Notes under the pieces: model-generated
What the model saw: the letters and a program-made list of their open reading frames with translations, nothing else
What the model was told of the DNA's origin: nothing
The model's database searches: none
Position numbers and translations under genes: made by a program
Assembly (NCBI RefSeq): GCF_029030725.1
Contig: NZ_CP113162.1
Location: 620,001-684,000 of the forward strand
Source: [Pseudomonas] carboxydohydrogena
GTDB taxonomy: Bacteria; Pseudomonadota; Alphaproteobacteria; Rhizobiales; Xanthobacteraceae
Reading direction: 5' to 3'
Length of the DNA stretch: 64,000 nucleotides
Shown here: positions 36,547 through 46,894 of the stretch, one piece after another
Layout: each line of letters starts with the position of its first letter
Position numbering within the stretch: position 1 is the stretch's first letter

Positions 36547-38001
36547 TCAGGTTTTTGGTGCGGTGTCTTTTTGCGACGTGGCGGGTTTTGGCTTCGGCTT
36601 GGCGGAAGCGTTCGCCGTGGGTTTCTTGGCCGGGTGCGTTGCAGGCTTCGCGTGGGCTGCGGGCTTTGTAGGCGCTGGTTGGGCCGCGGGCTTTGCGGCC
36701 GGGGCAGCCGAGGCGGTGTGCTTCTTGCCGGCGGCCGGTGCCGCCTGTTTCGATGCTTCCGGCTTTTCTGCCGATGCGGCCGCCTGTCTGGCGTGCTTGC
36801 GCGCGCCATGCTTGGCCGCCCTGGCCTTGCGGAGGGCCTTGCCCGCTGCGGCCTGTTTGGCGGCTTCCTCGGCATTGGCCGCAAGCAGCGCGGAGCCGCT
36901 GCGCGTGGGTCCGGTATAGACGATGATCGGTTGTGCCTGCACGGCCGGGACCGACAGGATGTCCGACGCCTTGATGTTGACCTGAAGCTTGGCGAGCGCG
37001 AAGGCGGGGTTCGCGGAGTCGCTCTTGTTGTCGAGCGTGATCTCGACATCGTCGTCTTCGTCCTCGGCGGCGGGGCGCTTGCGATGCGGACCGCAGACCT
37101 GATCGCGCAGGTTTGGCGGCGCGGCGTCGAGGGGCGGCAATTGTTCGACGGTGCCGAGGGAGGGCTTCAGCCAGGCGAGCTTGCTGTGGTTGAACCCCTT
37201 TTCCAGAAGTTGCGCGGCCTTGATCGTGCGCTGGGCCGATGAGGGCGCGCCGAGCACCACCGCGATCAGATGCCTGTCGTTGCGCGTGGCGCTGGCGACG
37301 AGATTGAAGCCGGAGGCGCAGATGAAGCCGGTCTTCATGCCGTCCGCGCCGGGATAGCGGCCGATCAGCTTGTTGAAGTTCATCGTCACGCGACGGCCGA
37401 ACTTGATGCCGGGCAGATGTGCGAAATATTCGTATTCCGGCAGATCGCGGTAGAAGGCGCGCGCGAGGATGCCGATGTCGCGCGCCGATGAAATGTGTGC
37501 GTCGTCGGGCAGGCCGTTGGGATTGACGAAATGACTCTGCGTCATGCCGAGCTGCCGGGCGGTCTCGTTCATCATTCCCGCGAAACCTTCGATGGACCCG
37601 CCGACGCCTTCGGCGAGCACGACCGCCATGTCGTTCGCGGACTTCACCATCATCATCTTCAGCGCGTTATCGACTGTCACCGTCGTCCCGGCGGGGAAAC
37701 CCATTTTCGAGGGAGCTTGCGCGACCGCGTTCGGCGATACGGTGAGCAGCGTGTCCAGGCTGATGCGGCCCTGCTTCACCGCCGTCAGCGTCACATAGGC
37801 GGTCATGATCTTGGTGAGAGATGCCGGATACCATGGCTGGGTGGCATTCTCGGCTTGCAGCACTTTACCGGAATTGGCGTCGATCAGCAGATAGGCTTCC
37901 GCGCGGGCCGGTGTGGCTGAAGCATATAGCGAAAACGCCGCAGCGATTGCGATCAGCCACATGCGAAATGCGCCGGAATGGCGAAGCATAAAATCAGTCA
38001 C
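36547..38001 (-). CDS. dacA: D-alanyl-D-alanine carboxypeptidase with long Ala/Lys/Pro tail
   Basis: Low-molecular-mass penicillin-binding protein that trims peptidoglycan side chains. Signal peptide ends near PARA|EAY. Active-site motifs SLTK (61-64), SAN (121-123) and KTG (223-225) are intact. After about residue 335 comes a tail of some 150 residues, very rich in Ala, Lys and Pro, resembling a wall- or nucleic-acid-binding spacer; the SPOR domain found in some relatives is not visible. Starts GTG 38001 or ATG 37989 are both possible. Confidence 0.92.
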   Translation of the reverse strand: MTDFMLRHSGAFRMWLIAIAAAFSLYASATPARAEAYLLIDANSGKVLQAENATQPWYPASLTKIMTAYVTLTAVKQGRISLDTLLTVSPNAVAQAPSKMGFPAGTTVTVDNALKMMMVKSANDMAVVLAEGVGGSIEGFAGMMNETARQLGMTQSHFVNPNGLPDDAHISSARDIGILARAFYRDLPEYEYFAHLPGIKFGRRVTMNFNKLIGRYPGADGMKTGFICASGFNLVASATRNDRHLIAVVLGAPSSAQRTIKAAQLLEKGFNHSKLAWLKPSLGTVEQLPPLDAAPPNLRDQVCGPHRKRPAAEDEDDDVEITLDNKSDSANPAFALAKLQVNIKASDILSVPAVQAQPIIVYTGPTRSGSALLAANAEEAAKQAAAGKALRKARAAKHGARKHARQAAASAEKPEASKQAAPAAGKKHTASAAPAAKPAAQPAPTKPAAHAKPATHPAKKPTANASAKPKPKPATSQKDTAPKT

Positions 38002-38199
38002 GCTTAAGTCCGGTTCGTTGTGGCGCCGGCGAAGCAGGCTGACGCGTTGCGATGAAGCCGCTCTTGCGGATGCATGAAAACGGATGGAGCGACGCGGGCA
38101 AACCTATACCGGGTTGGGCGCGAGAGAAAGCCTGTGAACGCCCCTTTCGGCAGTCTATCCGCCACGAACTGGGCTAAATTTCGTCGCCGTCGGGGATTC

Positions 38200-40000
38200 C
38201 TAAAGCTTCTCGATGGCTATCGGCGGAGCATCACGGTCGGCTTCCTGCACCATGAACTGGGCACGGGCGAGATTGGCAAAATATCCCCCTTGCGCAACCA
38301 GTTCATCGAAGGTTCCGCTCTCGATCACGCGCCCCTTGTCGAACACGAGAATGCGCGTCGCGTTGCGGATGGTGGAGAGGCGATGCGCGATCACGAACGT
38401 GGTGCGGCCCTCCATCACGGTGTCGAGAGCGGCGTTGACCTTGACTTCGGTGACGGCGTCGAGCGCGGAGGTGGCTTCGTCCAGGATGAGGATCGGCGGG
38501 TTCTTCAGCAGCGCGCGCGCGATCGAGAGTCGCTGGCGCTCGCCGCCGGACAGCATGCGCCCGCGCTCGCCCGCATTGGTCTCGAATTTCTGTTCGCTGC
38601 GCTCAATAAAGTCGAGCGCCTGCGCGCCTTTCGCGGCCTGCCGCAATTCCTCGTCGGTCGCGTCCGGCTTGCCGACACGCAGGTTCTCGGCGATGGAGCG
38701 GTTGAACAAAAGCGCTTCCTGAAACACCACGCCGATATTCTTCCGCAGGCCCGCGAGCGTAAGGGCGCGGATGTCCATGCCGTCGATCTTGATGACGCCG
38801 GATTGCGGATCGAACGCCCGGTGAAGCAGCGCGATGGCGGTGGATTTGCCCGCGCCGGTTTCGCCGACCAGCGCGATGGTCTGGCCGGGCAGGGCGGTGA
38901 ACGACAGGTCTTCGATCGCTGGCCGCTTGCCGTCATAGGAAAACGACACGTCGTTGAATTCGACGAGCCCTTGCAGACGGCCGGGATCGATGGCGCCGGG
39001 CCGGTCGCGCACGGCGGGCACGGCGTCGAGGACGTCGAAATATTCCTGCAATCGCGGCGCTTCCATGAACACGCTGTTGACGAAGCCGACCACCTGCTCG
39101 AGCCGCTGGATCAGCATCGTGGCGAAGGACACGAACATCACGATCTCGCCGACGCTGGTGAGGCCCCGCTGGTGCAGGACGATGCCGACGGTGAAGATCG
39201 CGAGCACGGTGATGGTGGTGGAGGCGCGCGTCATCACCGAAACCAGCGCCCACCATGACAGCACCGGCATCTGTGCGGCGAGCAGCTTGTCGGCGATGCC
39301 GCGCAGGCCCTGCACCTCGGCGTCGATGCGCACGAAACTCTGCACCAGCGCCACGTTGCCGAGTGCGTCGGAGGCGCGCGCGGAGAGGTTGCTGTACTGT
39401 TCCTCGACCTCGTTCTGCATGCCGTAGGTCTTGCGCACCACGAGCGTCGTCAGCGTCGTGAAGACGATGCACAGCACGAACAGCAGGATCGCGAGCCGCC
39501 AGTTGATGTAGAACGCGAGCGGCAACAGCACGAGCAGCGACAGCACGGATGCGAAGTGCTCGCGGAAGAACGACAGCCACAGCCGCCACAGCGCGTCGGT
39601 GCCTTGCAGCATCACCTTCATCAGCCGGCCCGAATGCGTGCCGGTGTGGAAGGTGAGCGGCAATTGCATGATGTGGTCGAAATAGCTGGTCAGCACGGCC
39701 TGCCGCTGGCGGTGCGAGAGCCGGTCGGCATGCCAGGCGACGGCGGCATTGCAGATAATCGTGAACAGTCCGAATCCGGCCCATGCGGCGAGCAGGAGCC
39801 ACGGCGATTGCGCGGGGATCGCGGCGGCCGTTGCCCGCGCCGGGACTTGCTGACAGCACGTCGATGATGCGGCCGAACAGCACCGGCTCGGCGAATTGCG
39901 CGGTCGCGAGCAGAAGATTTGCGAAAGCCAGAATCCAGGCCAGCCGGGCTTCGTTGCCGAGCTGATCGAGAACCCGCAGATAAAGACGGAGGAGGGACAT
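38200..40000 (-). pseudogene. ndvA: NdvA/ChvA-type cyclic glucan exporter, apparent frameshift
   Basis: ABC exporter with fused membrane and ATPase domains, known to export cyclic beta-1,2-glucan. The natural N-terminus ([18 protein letters not shown] 40000) is in one frame up to about [11 protein letters not shown]; the family sequence then continues in the next frame from about [14 protein letters not shown] to the end. The shift needs removal of one base, between about 39800 and 39850. The 1801-base span is one base over 600 codons. ATPase motifs are intact ([28 protein letters not shown]). It may be a real mutation or a sequencing error. Confidence 0.8.
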
Positions 40001-40190
40001 GGGTGAAACCGGTGCGGCCCGACTTTGGCAAACCCGCCGGTTTCATACAAGTGACTGACAGGTTTGGATGTTTGACGGTATCGGCGGAGTTTGTGATGCG
40101 GCCATCTGCCGCTTGACGGAGCAGAATGGAACCCCATGTTCCCACAAGGGTTTCTTTCTGGATACCCCAGTCCGTTCAGAGGAGCGACAT
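40001..40190. promoter_or_regulatory. Divergent ndvA / Tyr-rich protein promoter region
   Basis: 190 bases between two diverging genes. GGAAC at about 40128 faces the plus-strand gene, but is followed at the right distance by GGTT or GTTT rather than CGTT, so I do not call an EcfG promoter. Nothing else stands out. Confidence 0.35.
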
Positions 40191-40595
40191 ATGACATTTC
40201 CGAGGCAACCCATCTCCGTCGCAGGCAAGGGTGCGGCGGTTGCTTTCGCGGCGGCCATGCTGGTGGCCGTGTCCGGTTCGGGGTCTGCCCAGGCGGCATC
40301 GACGGCTCTGCCGGGGACTTCGTCGATGGCCGCGAGTACCGTTGCCGGTGAGCGCCTGACGGATGTGAGCGCGCGCGCCCGGCAGCGTCACGTGCGGCGC
40401 AACTATCGCCGCAACGATGCGGCTGCCGCCGCGATCTTCGGCCTTGCCGCGGGTGCGATCGGGACCGCGATCGTGGAGTCGCGCCGCCGCGATTACTACC
40501 GGCAGGATTATTACTACGGCGGCGACCCCTATTACGGACGCCCCTATTACGGCGGCCCGGCCTATTACGGCGGTTACCGCTACTATCCTTACTGA
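40191..40595 (+). CDS. Exported Gly/Tyr-rich protein
   Basis: 134 residues from ATG 40191 with GAGGAG seven bases upstream. Signal peptide to about AQA|AS. A short Ala/Gly hydrophobic helix ([13 protein letters not shown]) is followed by an Arg-rich stretch and a C-terminal run of PYYG/YYGG repeats. Such tails are common in small rhizobial surface proteins of unknown role. No family name is certain. Confidence 0.7.
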   Translation: MTFPRQPISVAGKGAAVAFAAAMLVAVSGSGSAQAASTALPGTSSMAASTVAGERLTDVSARARQRHVRRNYRRNDAAAAAIFGLAAGAIGTAIVESRRRDYYRQDYYYGGDPYYGRPYYGGPAYYGGYRYYPY

Positions 40596-40709
40596 GGAAT
40601 GAAGCCGCGAGTCTGCGCCGGGGCAGATCGGCCCCGGCGTTCGTTTGTGACAGTCATGCGTCCGGCATGCGTTAACCCCATGGCGACAAGGTTGGATTAG
40701 TTTGAAGAC

Positions 40710-41102
40710 ATGAGTGATTCGCTTGAGCGGCTATACCGTGCGGTGATCGCTGCACGAACCCTCGATCCGGCGACGTCGCGGACGGCGCGGCTGTTTCAGC
40801 ACGGCCCCTCCAAGATGGCGAAGAAGCTCGCCGAGGAAGCCATCGAAGTCGTGATCGACGCGGTCGGCGGCAAGCAGGACGCGGTGGTTCGTGAAAGTGC
40901 CGACCTTCTCTACAATCTGACGGTGTTATGGGCCGCCGCCGGCATCTGCCCGCAGGATGTCTGGGACGAGATGGATCGCCGCGAGCGCACTCAGGGAATC
41001 GCCGAGAAGCTGCCGAAACAGAAAGCCGCGATCAAGACCGGCCCCGCCGGAATTCCGGCGCCTCGCCGCCGGGTTTTGGCTCGGCCTGCGGCGACACGCT
41101 GA
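40710..41102 (+). CDS. hisE: Phosphoribosyl-ATP diphosphatase
   Basis: Second step of histidine synthesis, hydrolysing PR-ATP. 130 residues; the all-alpha pyrophosphatase core has KKLAEEAIEVVIDA and ESADLLYNLTVLW, giving the Glu/Asp metal ligands. A basic Pro-rich tail of about 25 residues is added. It stands apart from other his genes, so it may be a second copy. Confidence 0.85.
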   Translation: MSDSLERLYRAVIAARTLDPATSRTARLFQHGPSKMAKKLAEEAIEVVIDAVGGKQDAVVRESADLLYNLTVLWAAAGICPQDVWDEMDRRERTQGIAEKLPKQKAAIKTGPAGIPAPRRRVLARPAATR

Positions 41103-41164
41103 CCATTGCAAGCTGACCCGATGCGATGCATGGACAAACGCGCGTCCGCGTGTTTCATCGCGCC

Positions 41165-41746
41165 ATGCTGAGACGGATTTACGATTGGTGCATCGCCGCC
41201 GCCGACAAGCCCTACGCGTTGTGGCTGATGGCGGCCGTATCCTTTGCCGAAAGCTCGTTTTTTCCCGTTCCGCCGGACATCATGCTGATTCCGATGGCGC
41301 TGGCACGGCCGCAGCGCGCATGGATCTATGCCGGGGTTTGCACTGTGGCGTCTGTCGCCGGTGGCGTGCTGGGCTATGCGATCGGCTTCCTGCTGTATGA
41401 CTCCGTCGGACAATGGCTGATCGGGCTTTACGGCTATGGCGACAAGGTCGAGGCCTTCCGTGAATCCTATGCCCATTACGGTGCATGGATCATCCTGCTG
41501 AAGGGCCTGACGCCGATCCCCTACAAGATCGTCACCATCACCTCCGGCTTCGCCGGTTATAATATCTGGCTGTTCATCCTGCTTTCGGCGATCACCCGCG
41601 GCGCGCGCTTCTTCATCGCCGCGGTCCTGCTGAACCGCTATGGCGAGACGATCCGCCACCATATCGAGAAACGCCTTGGCCTCTGGGTCGGAATCGGCGC
41701 AGCGGTGCTGGTCGCGGGCTTCATTATCGCATTCAAGCTGTTTTAA
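41165..41746 (+). CDS. YqaA/DedA-like membrane protein
   Basis: 193 residues from ATG 41165. Four or five helices with the SNARE-associated/VTT-type motif region ESSFFPVPPDIMLIPMA and GLTPIPYKIVTI. Members are linked to lipid scrambling and membrane homeostasis. Starts 62 bases after hisE in the same direction. Confidence 0.82.
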   Translation: MLRRIYDWCIAAADKPYALWLMAAVSFAESSFFPVPPDIMLIPMALARPQRAWIYAGVCTVASVAGGVLGYAIGFLLYDSVGQWLIGLYGYGDKVEAFRESYAHYGAWIILLKGLTPIPYKIVTITSGFAGYNIWLFILLSAITRGARFFIAAVLLNRYGETIRHHIEKRLGLWVGIGAAVLVAGFIIAFKLF

Positions 41747-41800
41747 ACCTGAGACGTTGAACACCCTTGCGTGCCGCCGGTGGCGCGATAGTGTCCGGCC

Positions 41801-42400
41801 ATGGCACGATGGCTTTGGTATCTGGGAATCCGGACTTGCTGCTTTGCGGCCGGATTCGTGGCGTGCCCCATGATGATTGCGGCGCCGCTTCCTGCCTTCT
41901 CTCAAGCGCTCGTGCCGTCCGGACAGGCGCCGGATTCGACACCGCCGCCGCCAGCCGCTCCCGCCGTCGCGCCGCCACCCCCGTCTCCTGCATCGCCACC
42001 TTCACCTGCGCCACCACCCGCGCCGGTACACAATCCGGGCTTCGTGGAAGAACTCGGCAAGATGCTGAAGGATTCGGCCTCACAGCTCTCATCGGGATGG
42101 AAGGGCTCTCAGAAGACGCTGGAAGACCTCAACGCCAAGACCAAGGACGCAACGGAAAGCCTGACGCGGGTGCAGTCGGTCACGACTGGCCGGGCTGCTT
42201 GCCCGATGACGGCCAATGGAGCGCCTGATTGCAACGTCGCCGCGGAGCAATTGTGCAAGGGCAAGGGGTTCAAGAGCGGCAAAAGCCTCGATATCGAGAC
42301 CTCCGAAAAATGCTCGGCGAAGGTTTACCTGTCGGGGCGAACCGGCGCGCCGGGCGAGTGCCGCACCGAAAATTATGTAACGCGAGCGGTCTGCCAATAA
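41801..42400 (+). CDS. Exported Pro-rich hypothetical protein
   Basis: 199 residues: signal peptide (about 1-35), a long Pro/Ala/Ser-rich linker (about 45-76), a helical part (VEELGKMLKDSASQL) and a Cys-containing C-terminal domain with six Cys that could pair (AACPMTANGAPDCN, QLCKGKGF, EKCSAKVY, GECRTEN, VCQ). Not recognised, although the layout is common in Bradyrhizobium relatives. No ribosome site is obvious before the ATG. Confidence 0.65.
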   Translation: MARWLWYLGIRTCCFAAGFVACPMMIAAPLPAFSQALVPSGQAPDSTPPPPAAPAVAPPPPSPASPPSPAPPPAPVHNPGFVEELGKMLKDSASQLSSGWKGSQKTLEDLNAKTKDATESLTRVQSVTTGRAACPMTANGAPDCNVAAEQLCKGKGFKSGKSLDIETSEKCSAKVYLSGRTGAPGECRTENYVTRAVCQ

Positions 42401-42638
42401 GGGCATTGACCGGCGTGCTGCTTATTTTGCGCTGCATCATGAATGATGGGGATGGGCGGTATCGCTTTTGCAATACTTCCTAAACCGCATTGGTATAGAC
42501 ATACAGTAATTGAGTGAGTCTGCGCCTGTGCCGGGTGCCGGACTCTCGTGGGCTATCCGCTCGCGGTAATCCGGTTTCCTGACGCTCTCCACGCGAAGAA
42601 CCTCGCGGTGGAATTTTTGATAATTTAGACCGCAGGTC

Positions 42639-43697
42639 ATGACAAGAATTGTACAGGACGACATGGACTTCGACTCCGCGAAAGAGATCGCGGACAGGGC
42701 CATGGATCATATGATCCGCGAGAACGTCCCGCTGACTCCGAACAATTTCACCGTCTGGTTCAATTATTGCCTCGGCACGCCGCCGGATCTGAAACGGACG
42801 ATCGACATCCTGGTCGGCAACAAGCGCAAGTTCGACAGCTTCGTCTGCGACGATCTGCGTTCGATGTATATCGCGACGCCGGGCGTCAACGCGCCTGCGG
42901 CCCAGAATATTTCCGAGCAGCTCGCTCTCGTGATGTCGCAGGCGCAGCAGTATCTGGCGACCGCCATCACCGACAACCGCGATCATATCCGCGAAATAGA
43001 CGGGGTTGCCACACAGGCGGATCAGGGAATCAACCCGCGTTCGCTGATCGAGAGTCTGATGGGCGCATTGTCGAGCGCCGCGAGCCGCGCCTCGGTTCTC
43101 GAATCCAATTTCACCGAAGCCTCGCAGGAGCTCGACACCATCCGCACCTCGCTGCGCGATGCGGAGGAGCGCGCCAAGACCGACACGCTGACGGCGCTGC
43201 CGAACCGCCGGGCGCTCGAGGAGTTCTTCCGCATGGCGCAGATGCGGGCCATGGAGGTGGAGGACCCGCTCAGCCTCCTGATGCTCGACATCGACCATTT
43301 CAAGAAGTTCAACGACACTTACGGCCACAGCGTCGGCGATCAGGTGATCCGGCTGATTGCGAGCGTGTTGCGCGAGCGGGTGCGGGAGAACGATCTGCCG
43401 GCGCGCTATGGCGGCGAGGAATTGATCGCGGTGCTGCCCGGTGCCGACCTTGCGACCTGCCACGAGGTCGCCGAGCGGATTCGGGCGACTGTCGCGGGTT
43501 GCCATCTCACCCGCCGTTCGACGGGGGAATCGCTGCCGGACATTTCGGTCTCGATCGGGGTGGCGCAATTCCGACCCGGCGAATCGATGGCGACACTGAT
43601 CGAGCGCTGTGACCGAGCGCTGTACAAGGCCAAGGCGGAAGGCCGTAATCGTGTCGTCTCTGAGGACGATCTCACCGACGCCGACTGCGCGGCGTAA
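42639..43697 (+). CDS. Diguanylate cyclase (GGDEF domain)
   Basis: Makes c-di-GMP, the second messenger for attachment and motility changes. 352 residues; the N-terminal ~170 are helical with no membrane span, ending in a coiled coil. The catalytic loop reads GGEEL (258-262) and an inhibitory I-site RxxD (Arg249-Asp252) lies five residues before, so product inhibition is expected. ATG 42639 or 42663 may be used. A pilus locus and chemoreceptors elsewhere in the window are possible outputs. Confidence 0.92.
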   Translation: MTRIVQDDMDFDSAKEIADRAMDHMIRENVPLTPNNFTVWFNYCLGTPPDLKRTIDILVGNKRKFDSFVCDDLRSMYIATPGVNAPAAQNISEQLALVMSQAQQYLATAITDNRDHIREIDGVATQADQGINPRSLIESLMGALSSAASRASVLESNFTEASQELDTIRTSLRDAEERAKTDTLTALPNRRALEEFFRMAQMRAMEVEDPLSLLMLDIDHFKKFNDTYGHSVGDQVIRLIASVLRERVRENDLPARYGGEELIAVLPGADLATCHEVAERIRATVAGCHLTRRSTGESLPDISVSIGVAQFRPGESMATLIERCDRALYKAKAEGRNRVVSEDDLTDADCAA

Positions 43698-43704
43698 GCG
43701 AGCC

Positions 43705-43959
43705 TCAATAGTCCCGTGGTGGCTTGCGGCGATGCCGGCGCGGTTTCGTCGGCTCGGTATACATCGGATTGATGTTGCAGTAAGCGACGCGGCCTGACGC
43801 CGAGGCCGCACACTGGGCATACGTGTCAAAGGCGCAGTCGCTTGCAGTATCGTTGTGTTCGTAGAGGCAATAGCGATAGTTGCGGGCCTGCGCCGGAAGC
43901 GCGCTCCAGATCAAGCCTGCCAGCGCAGACGCCAGAATGGCAGCCATTGAAATGCGCAT
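43705..43959 (-). CDS. DUF3551 small exported protein
   Basis: 84 residues from ATG 43959, with AAGGAGG six bases upstream. Signal peptide to about AQA|RNY. The mature part has five Cys in the DUF3551 pattern (YRYCLYEHN, DCAFDTYAQCAAS, AYCNINP) and a basic C-terminus. Common in Bradyrhizobium-type genomes; function unknown. Converges with the diguanylate cyclase gene. Confidence 0.8.
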   Translation of the reverse strand: MRISMAAILASALAGLIWSALPAQARNYRYCLYEHNDTASDCAFDTYAQCAASASGRVAYCNINPMYTEPTKPRRHRRKPPRDY

Positions 43960-44696
43960 GTGATCCTCCTTAGTTGGTCGGCAATCCAAGTCTGGCTGCG
44001 GAAAGAGGTTCCTGAAGATGCGGCCAGCAAGAAATGCGGACATGCCGTTTGTATCGAAGGATGAGCCGCATATCAGCATGCTCATACTTTGGTTGGAGCA
44101 TTTCTCCAAAGCCGCTTGCGCCTTGTAAAATACAGGTTTGAGGCGCTGTCATATTGTCGCACCTCGAACATTCTTCCCGCAAGGTGGAATCTCTGACGAC
44201 GTGTGGGGCGCATCTGGCGAACTCCCGGAGGAGCGAGCCTTTGGCGAAATCATCTTCAGTCCCGTTGCTCTCCAACACTAAAATTCTGATCGAAATTCTT
44301 GCAGTCATTGTCCCGATGGCGAGTGCCGCGGCGGCTTGAGCAGGCGCGACATGAGATCAACAAACACCGATATGTCGCGGATAAGTGCGGTGCCGGTCGC
44401 GCTGTGAAGGCTGAAAGATGCAGTACGTGCGGAGGCCGAGACATGGACGAAAAGAACATCGGCCCATCCTGAATGCGACGATTGTCATGATGGATATCGT
44501 CGCTGTCATTCCGGACAACAAGGCGATCGTTTCTTCAGCGATCACCCGTCATGTCATTATCGCGTGCGTATAGTTCTGCGTGCGGGGAGAAAAGCAAAAT
44601 TTACGGATCGATAAAATATATCGTGTAGATCGTTTTAAAAAAATAATAGCCGAAAATATATCGTCTCTGTCACAAAAGAGCCAATCTGGATTCAGC
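43960..44696. other. 737-base region without a recognisable gene
   Basis: Lies between the DUF3551 gene and a chemoreceptor gene, which diverge. Several short frames exist on both strands, but none has a ribosome site plus family-like sequence. The last 140 bases are AT-rich with several ATATAT/TTTTAAAA runs and probably carry the chemoreceptor promoter. The rest could be decayed coding DNA. Confidence 0.5.
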
Positions 44697-46403
44697 ATGT
44701 CCTTTTTATCCCGCTTCCGAATTCTGCCGAAAATTCTTTCGGTCATCCTTCTCCTCTCGACAATCGCCTGCGGTTTGGCGGCCCTCGGCATCAGCGCGCT
44801 GAAGTCCTTGAACGACGCGACTGACCGGATGGAGTCTGGCGCGGCGCGTGCGATGCTGGCCCAGCAGCTGGCGGTGAATCTGATCACGATGAATCGGGCT
44901 GAATTCCAGATGTCCACGGATCCGCGCCCGGATAACATCAAGGCTGCGCATCGGGCCATCGAGGCGGAGACGAAGCTTTTCGAGGAGCGCCTGCAAGCAT
45001 TCAGCAAGCGCAGTGCCGGATCGACCCGTCATCATGTCGCAGTGCTCGAAACCGGATGGACTAAATATCGCGAAGAGCTGGAAGGGACGTATCGGGCTGC
45101 CGCTGCCGTCACCGATTTCCGGATGACCGAGCAACTGGAGCAACTGCGCAACGAGGCGATCCAGAGCACCAAGGTCGCCAATGAACTGCGCGCGTCGTTG
45201 CGGGAGATTTCCGAAACGCTCCAGAATGATGTCACGCGAGAAACCGAGGCGGCGGCCGAGGAGTACAACCGGACCTCGAATTTGCTGATGATCGTCGCGG
45301 GCATCGGCATCGTCATGGGGTTGATGATCGGATTCTTGATCGGACAATATGGAATTGCATTGCCGATCCGCCGGACCGTTGCATTGTTGCAGAAACTCGC
45401 GAGCGGGGACTACCAGGTCGAGGTGGCGGGGGCCGATCGCAAGGATGAGGTTGGCGACATTGCCCAGACCGCGATGGTGTTCAAGGACAATGGTCTCGCC
45501 AAGATTCGACTGGAGGCGGAGCAGCGTGAAGCCACCGAGCGCGCTGCGGCACAGCGCAAGGCGGACATGGTCCAGCTTGCCGATCAGTTCGAGCGTTCCG
45601 TCGGGGCTATCGTTGATCAGGTCGCATCTGCCGCCACCGAGATGCAGGCAACCGCGAGCCAGTTGACGGCTTCCGCACAAGAAACATCGGCGCAATCGAA
45701 CTCGGTGTCTTCCGCCGCGGATCTGGCTGCGGCAAACGTAACATCGGTCGCGGGGTCGGCTGAGGAGCTTGGCGCATCGGTGGTGGAAATCGGCCGGCAG
45801 ACGGAGCAATCGTCCCAGATGACCCGGTCCGCCGTCGGCGAGATCGAAGCGGCCGCAACGACGGTCAACGAGCTCAGCCAGGCGGCGGCGCGTATCGACA
45901 GCATCGCCGATATAATCTCGACCATCGCAAGCCAGACCAATCTGCTGGCGCTTAACGCGACCATCGAGGCGGCGCGCGCCGGTGAGGCGGGACGCGGGTT
46001 CGCCGTGGTGGCGAGCGAGGTCAAGGAATTGGCGACGCAAACCGCCAAGGCGACGGCCGAGATCAGCACGCAACTGGCGGGCATCCAGAACACGACCGGC
46101 AACGTGGTGCAGGCGATCCAGCGCGTCACGCATACGGTGCGCGAGATCGACAATGCAACGTCCGCAATCTCCGCGGCGGTGGAGCAGCAGGGCGCGGCGA
46201 CGCGCGAGATCGTGCAGGCAGTCAATCAGGCATCGGTCGGTACCGGCGAAGTGACGTCCAATATCGCCGGTGTCGCGTCGGCGGCGGAGCAGACAGGCAT
46301 TGCGGCGAATCAGGTGCAAGGCGCCTCGGCCGATCTCGCGAAGCAGTCTGAGCAGCTTCGCTATCAGATGGATGCGTTCCTCACGAACGTCCGCGCGGCG
46401 TAG
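44697..46403 (+). CDS. Methyl-accepting chemotaxis protein
   Basis: Membrane chemoreceptor of 568 residues from ATG 44697; the frame is open upstream, but through AT-rich promoter-like DNA. TM1 (about 12-33), periplasmic four-helix sensor, TM2 (about 199-220), HAMP, then the signalling domain with the hairpin tip around [20 protein letters not shown]. No C-terminal CheR-docking pentapeptide is seen. Ligand unknown. Confidence 0.92.
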   Translation: MSFLSRFRILPKILSVILLLSTIACGLAALGISALKSLNDATDRMESGAARAMLAQQLAVNLITMNRAEFQMSTDPRPDNIKAAHRAIEAETKLFEERLQAFSKRSAGSTRHHVAVLETGWTKYREELEGTYRAAAAVTDFRMTEQLEQLRNEAIQSTKVANELRASLREISETLQNDVTRETEAAAEEYNRTSNLLMIVAGIGIVMGLMIGFLIGQYGIALPIRRTVALLQKLASGDYQVEVAGADRKDEVGDIAQTAMVFKDNGLAKIRLEAEQREATERAAAQRKADMVQLADQFERSVGAIVDQVASAATEMQATASQLTASAQETSAQSNSVSSAADLAAANVTSVAGSAEELGASVVEIGRQTEQSSQMTRSAVGEIEAAATTVNELSQAAARIDSIADIISTIASQTNLLALNATIEAARAGEAGRGFAVVASEVKELATQTAKATAEISTQLAGIQNTTGNVVQAIQRVTHTVREIDNATSAISAAVEQQGAATREIVQAVNQASVGTGEVTSNIAGVASAAEQTGIAANQVQGASADLAKQSEQLRYQMDAFLTNVRAA

Positions 46404-46448
46404 TTGACCGCCTTTCGCGCACGCGCGATGAACGCTTCAAGCGAGTGG

Positions 46449-46476
46449 AAAAGGCCGGGTTAAGCCCGGCCTTTTT
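46449..46476 (+). terminator. Rho-independent terminator after chemoreceptor
   Basis: AAAAGGCCGGG stem with complement and a short TTAA loop, followed by TTTTT. It lies 46 bases after the stop. Confidence 0.9.
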
Positions 46477-46674
46477 GGATTGGCGGCTGAGGAATGGCGG
46501 GGCTGGCGTCCGGCAGTTGCCGTTGAGCGAAAACGGTCGCTTCAGGCCGGGAAGTTCGCGCGCATCCGCGACCAGCGGCAGATCTGCACGACCGCAGTCT
46601 TTATATAAGCTATTGATATATATAGATAATAATGATGTTTCTCGATGAGAGAGAAACGGCGCCGAACGGGCTGT

Positions 46675-46759
46675 TGGTGCCCCTGGCCGGAATCGAACCA
46701 GCACTCCTTGCGGAACTCGATTTTGAGTCGAGCGCGTCTACCAGTTCCGCCACAGGGGC
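46675..46759 (-). tRNA. tRNA-Leu (anticodon CAA)
   Basis: 85 bases. Acceptor stem GCCCCTG / CAGGGGC is perfect, discriminator A and CCA are encoded. The anticodon stem CTCGA/TCGAG holds loop CTCAAAA, giving anticodon CAA (reads UUG). A long variable arm and the GGTTCGATTCC T-arm are typical of Leu tRNA. No integrase or attachment repeat is seen beside it. Confidence 0.96.
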
Positions 46760-46894
46760 GCTTGCAGCACGGGTCAGGCGCGGCGAGCGGGGCGGACTAT
46801 AGCCAGCGGCGTCGGCGGGTCAACCGGCTGTGATCCTGCCTCTCTCGACACCCGCCGGAGGGCGCGCTAGGAGCGGGCGAACCCGGAGGCCGCC

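Noticed and set aside
40128-40155. EcfG promoter for the Tyr-rich protein gene
   Set aside because: GGAAC is followed by GGTT or GTTT, not CGTT.
40001-40299. N-terminal extension of the ndvA frame to a 699-codon ORF
   Set aside because: It overlaps a divergent gene with a good ribosome site; the real N-terminus is in another frame from 40000.
44706-46319. 537-codon minus-strand frame opposite the chemoreceptor
   Set aside because: Arg/His/Leu-rich shadow; the plus-strand chemoreceptor is clear.
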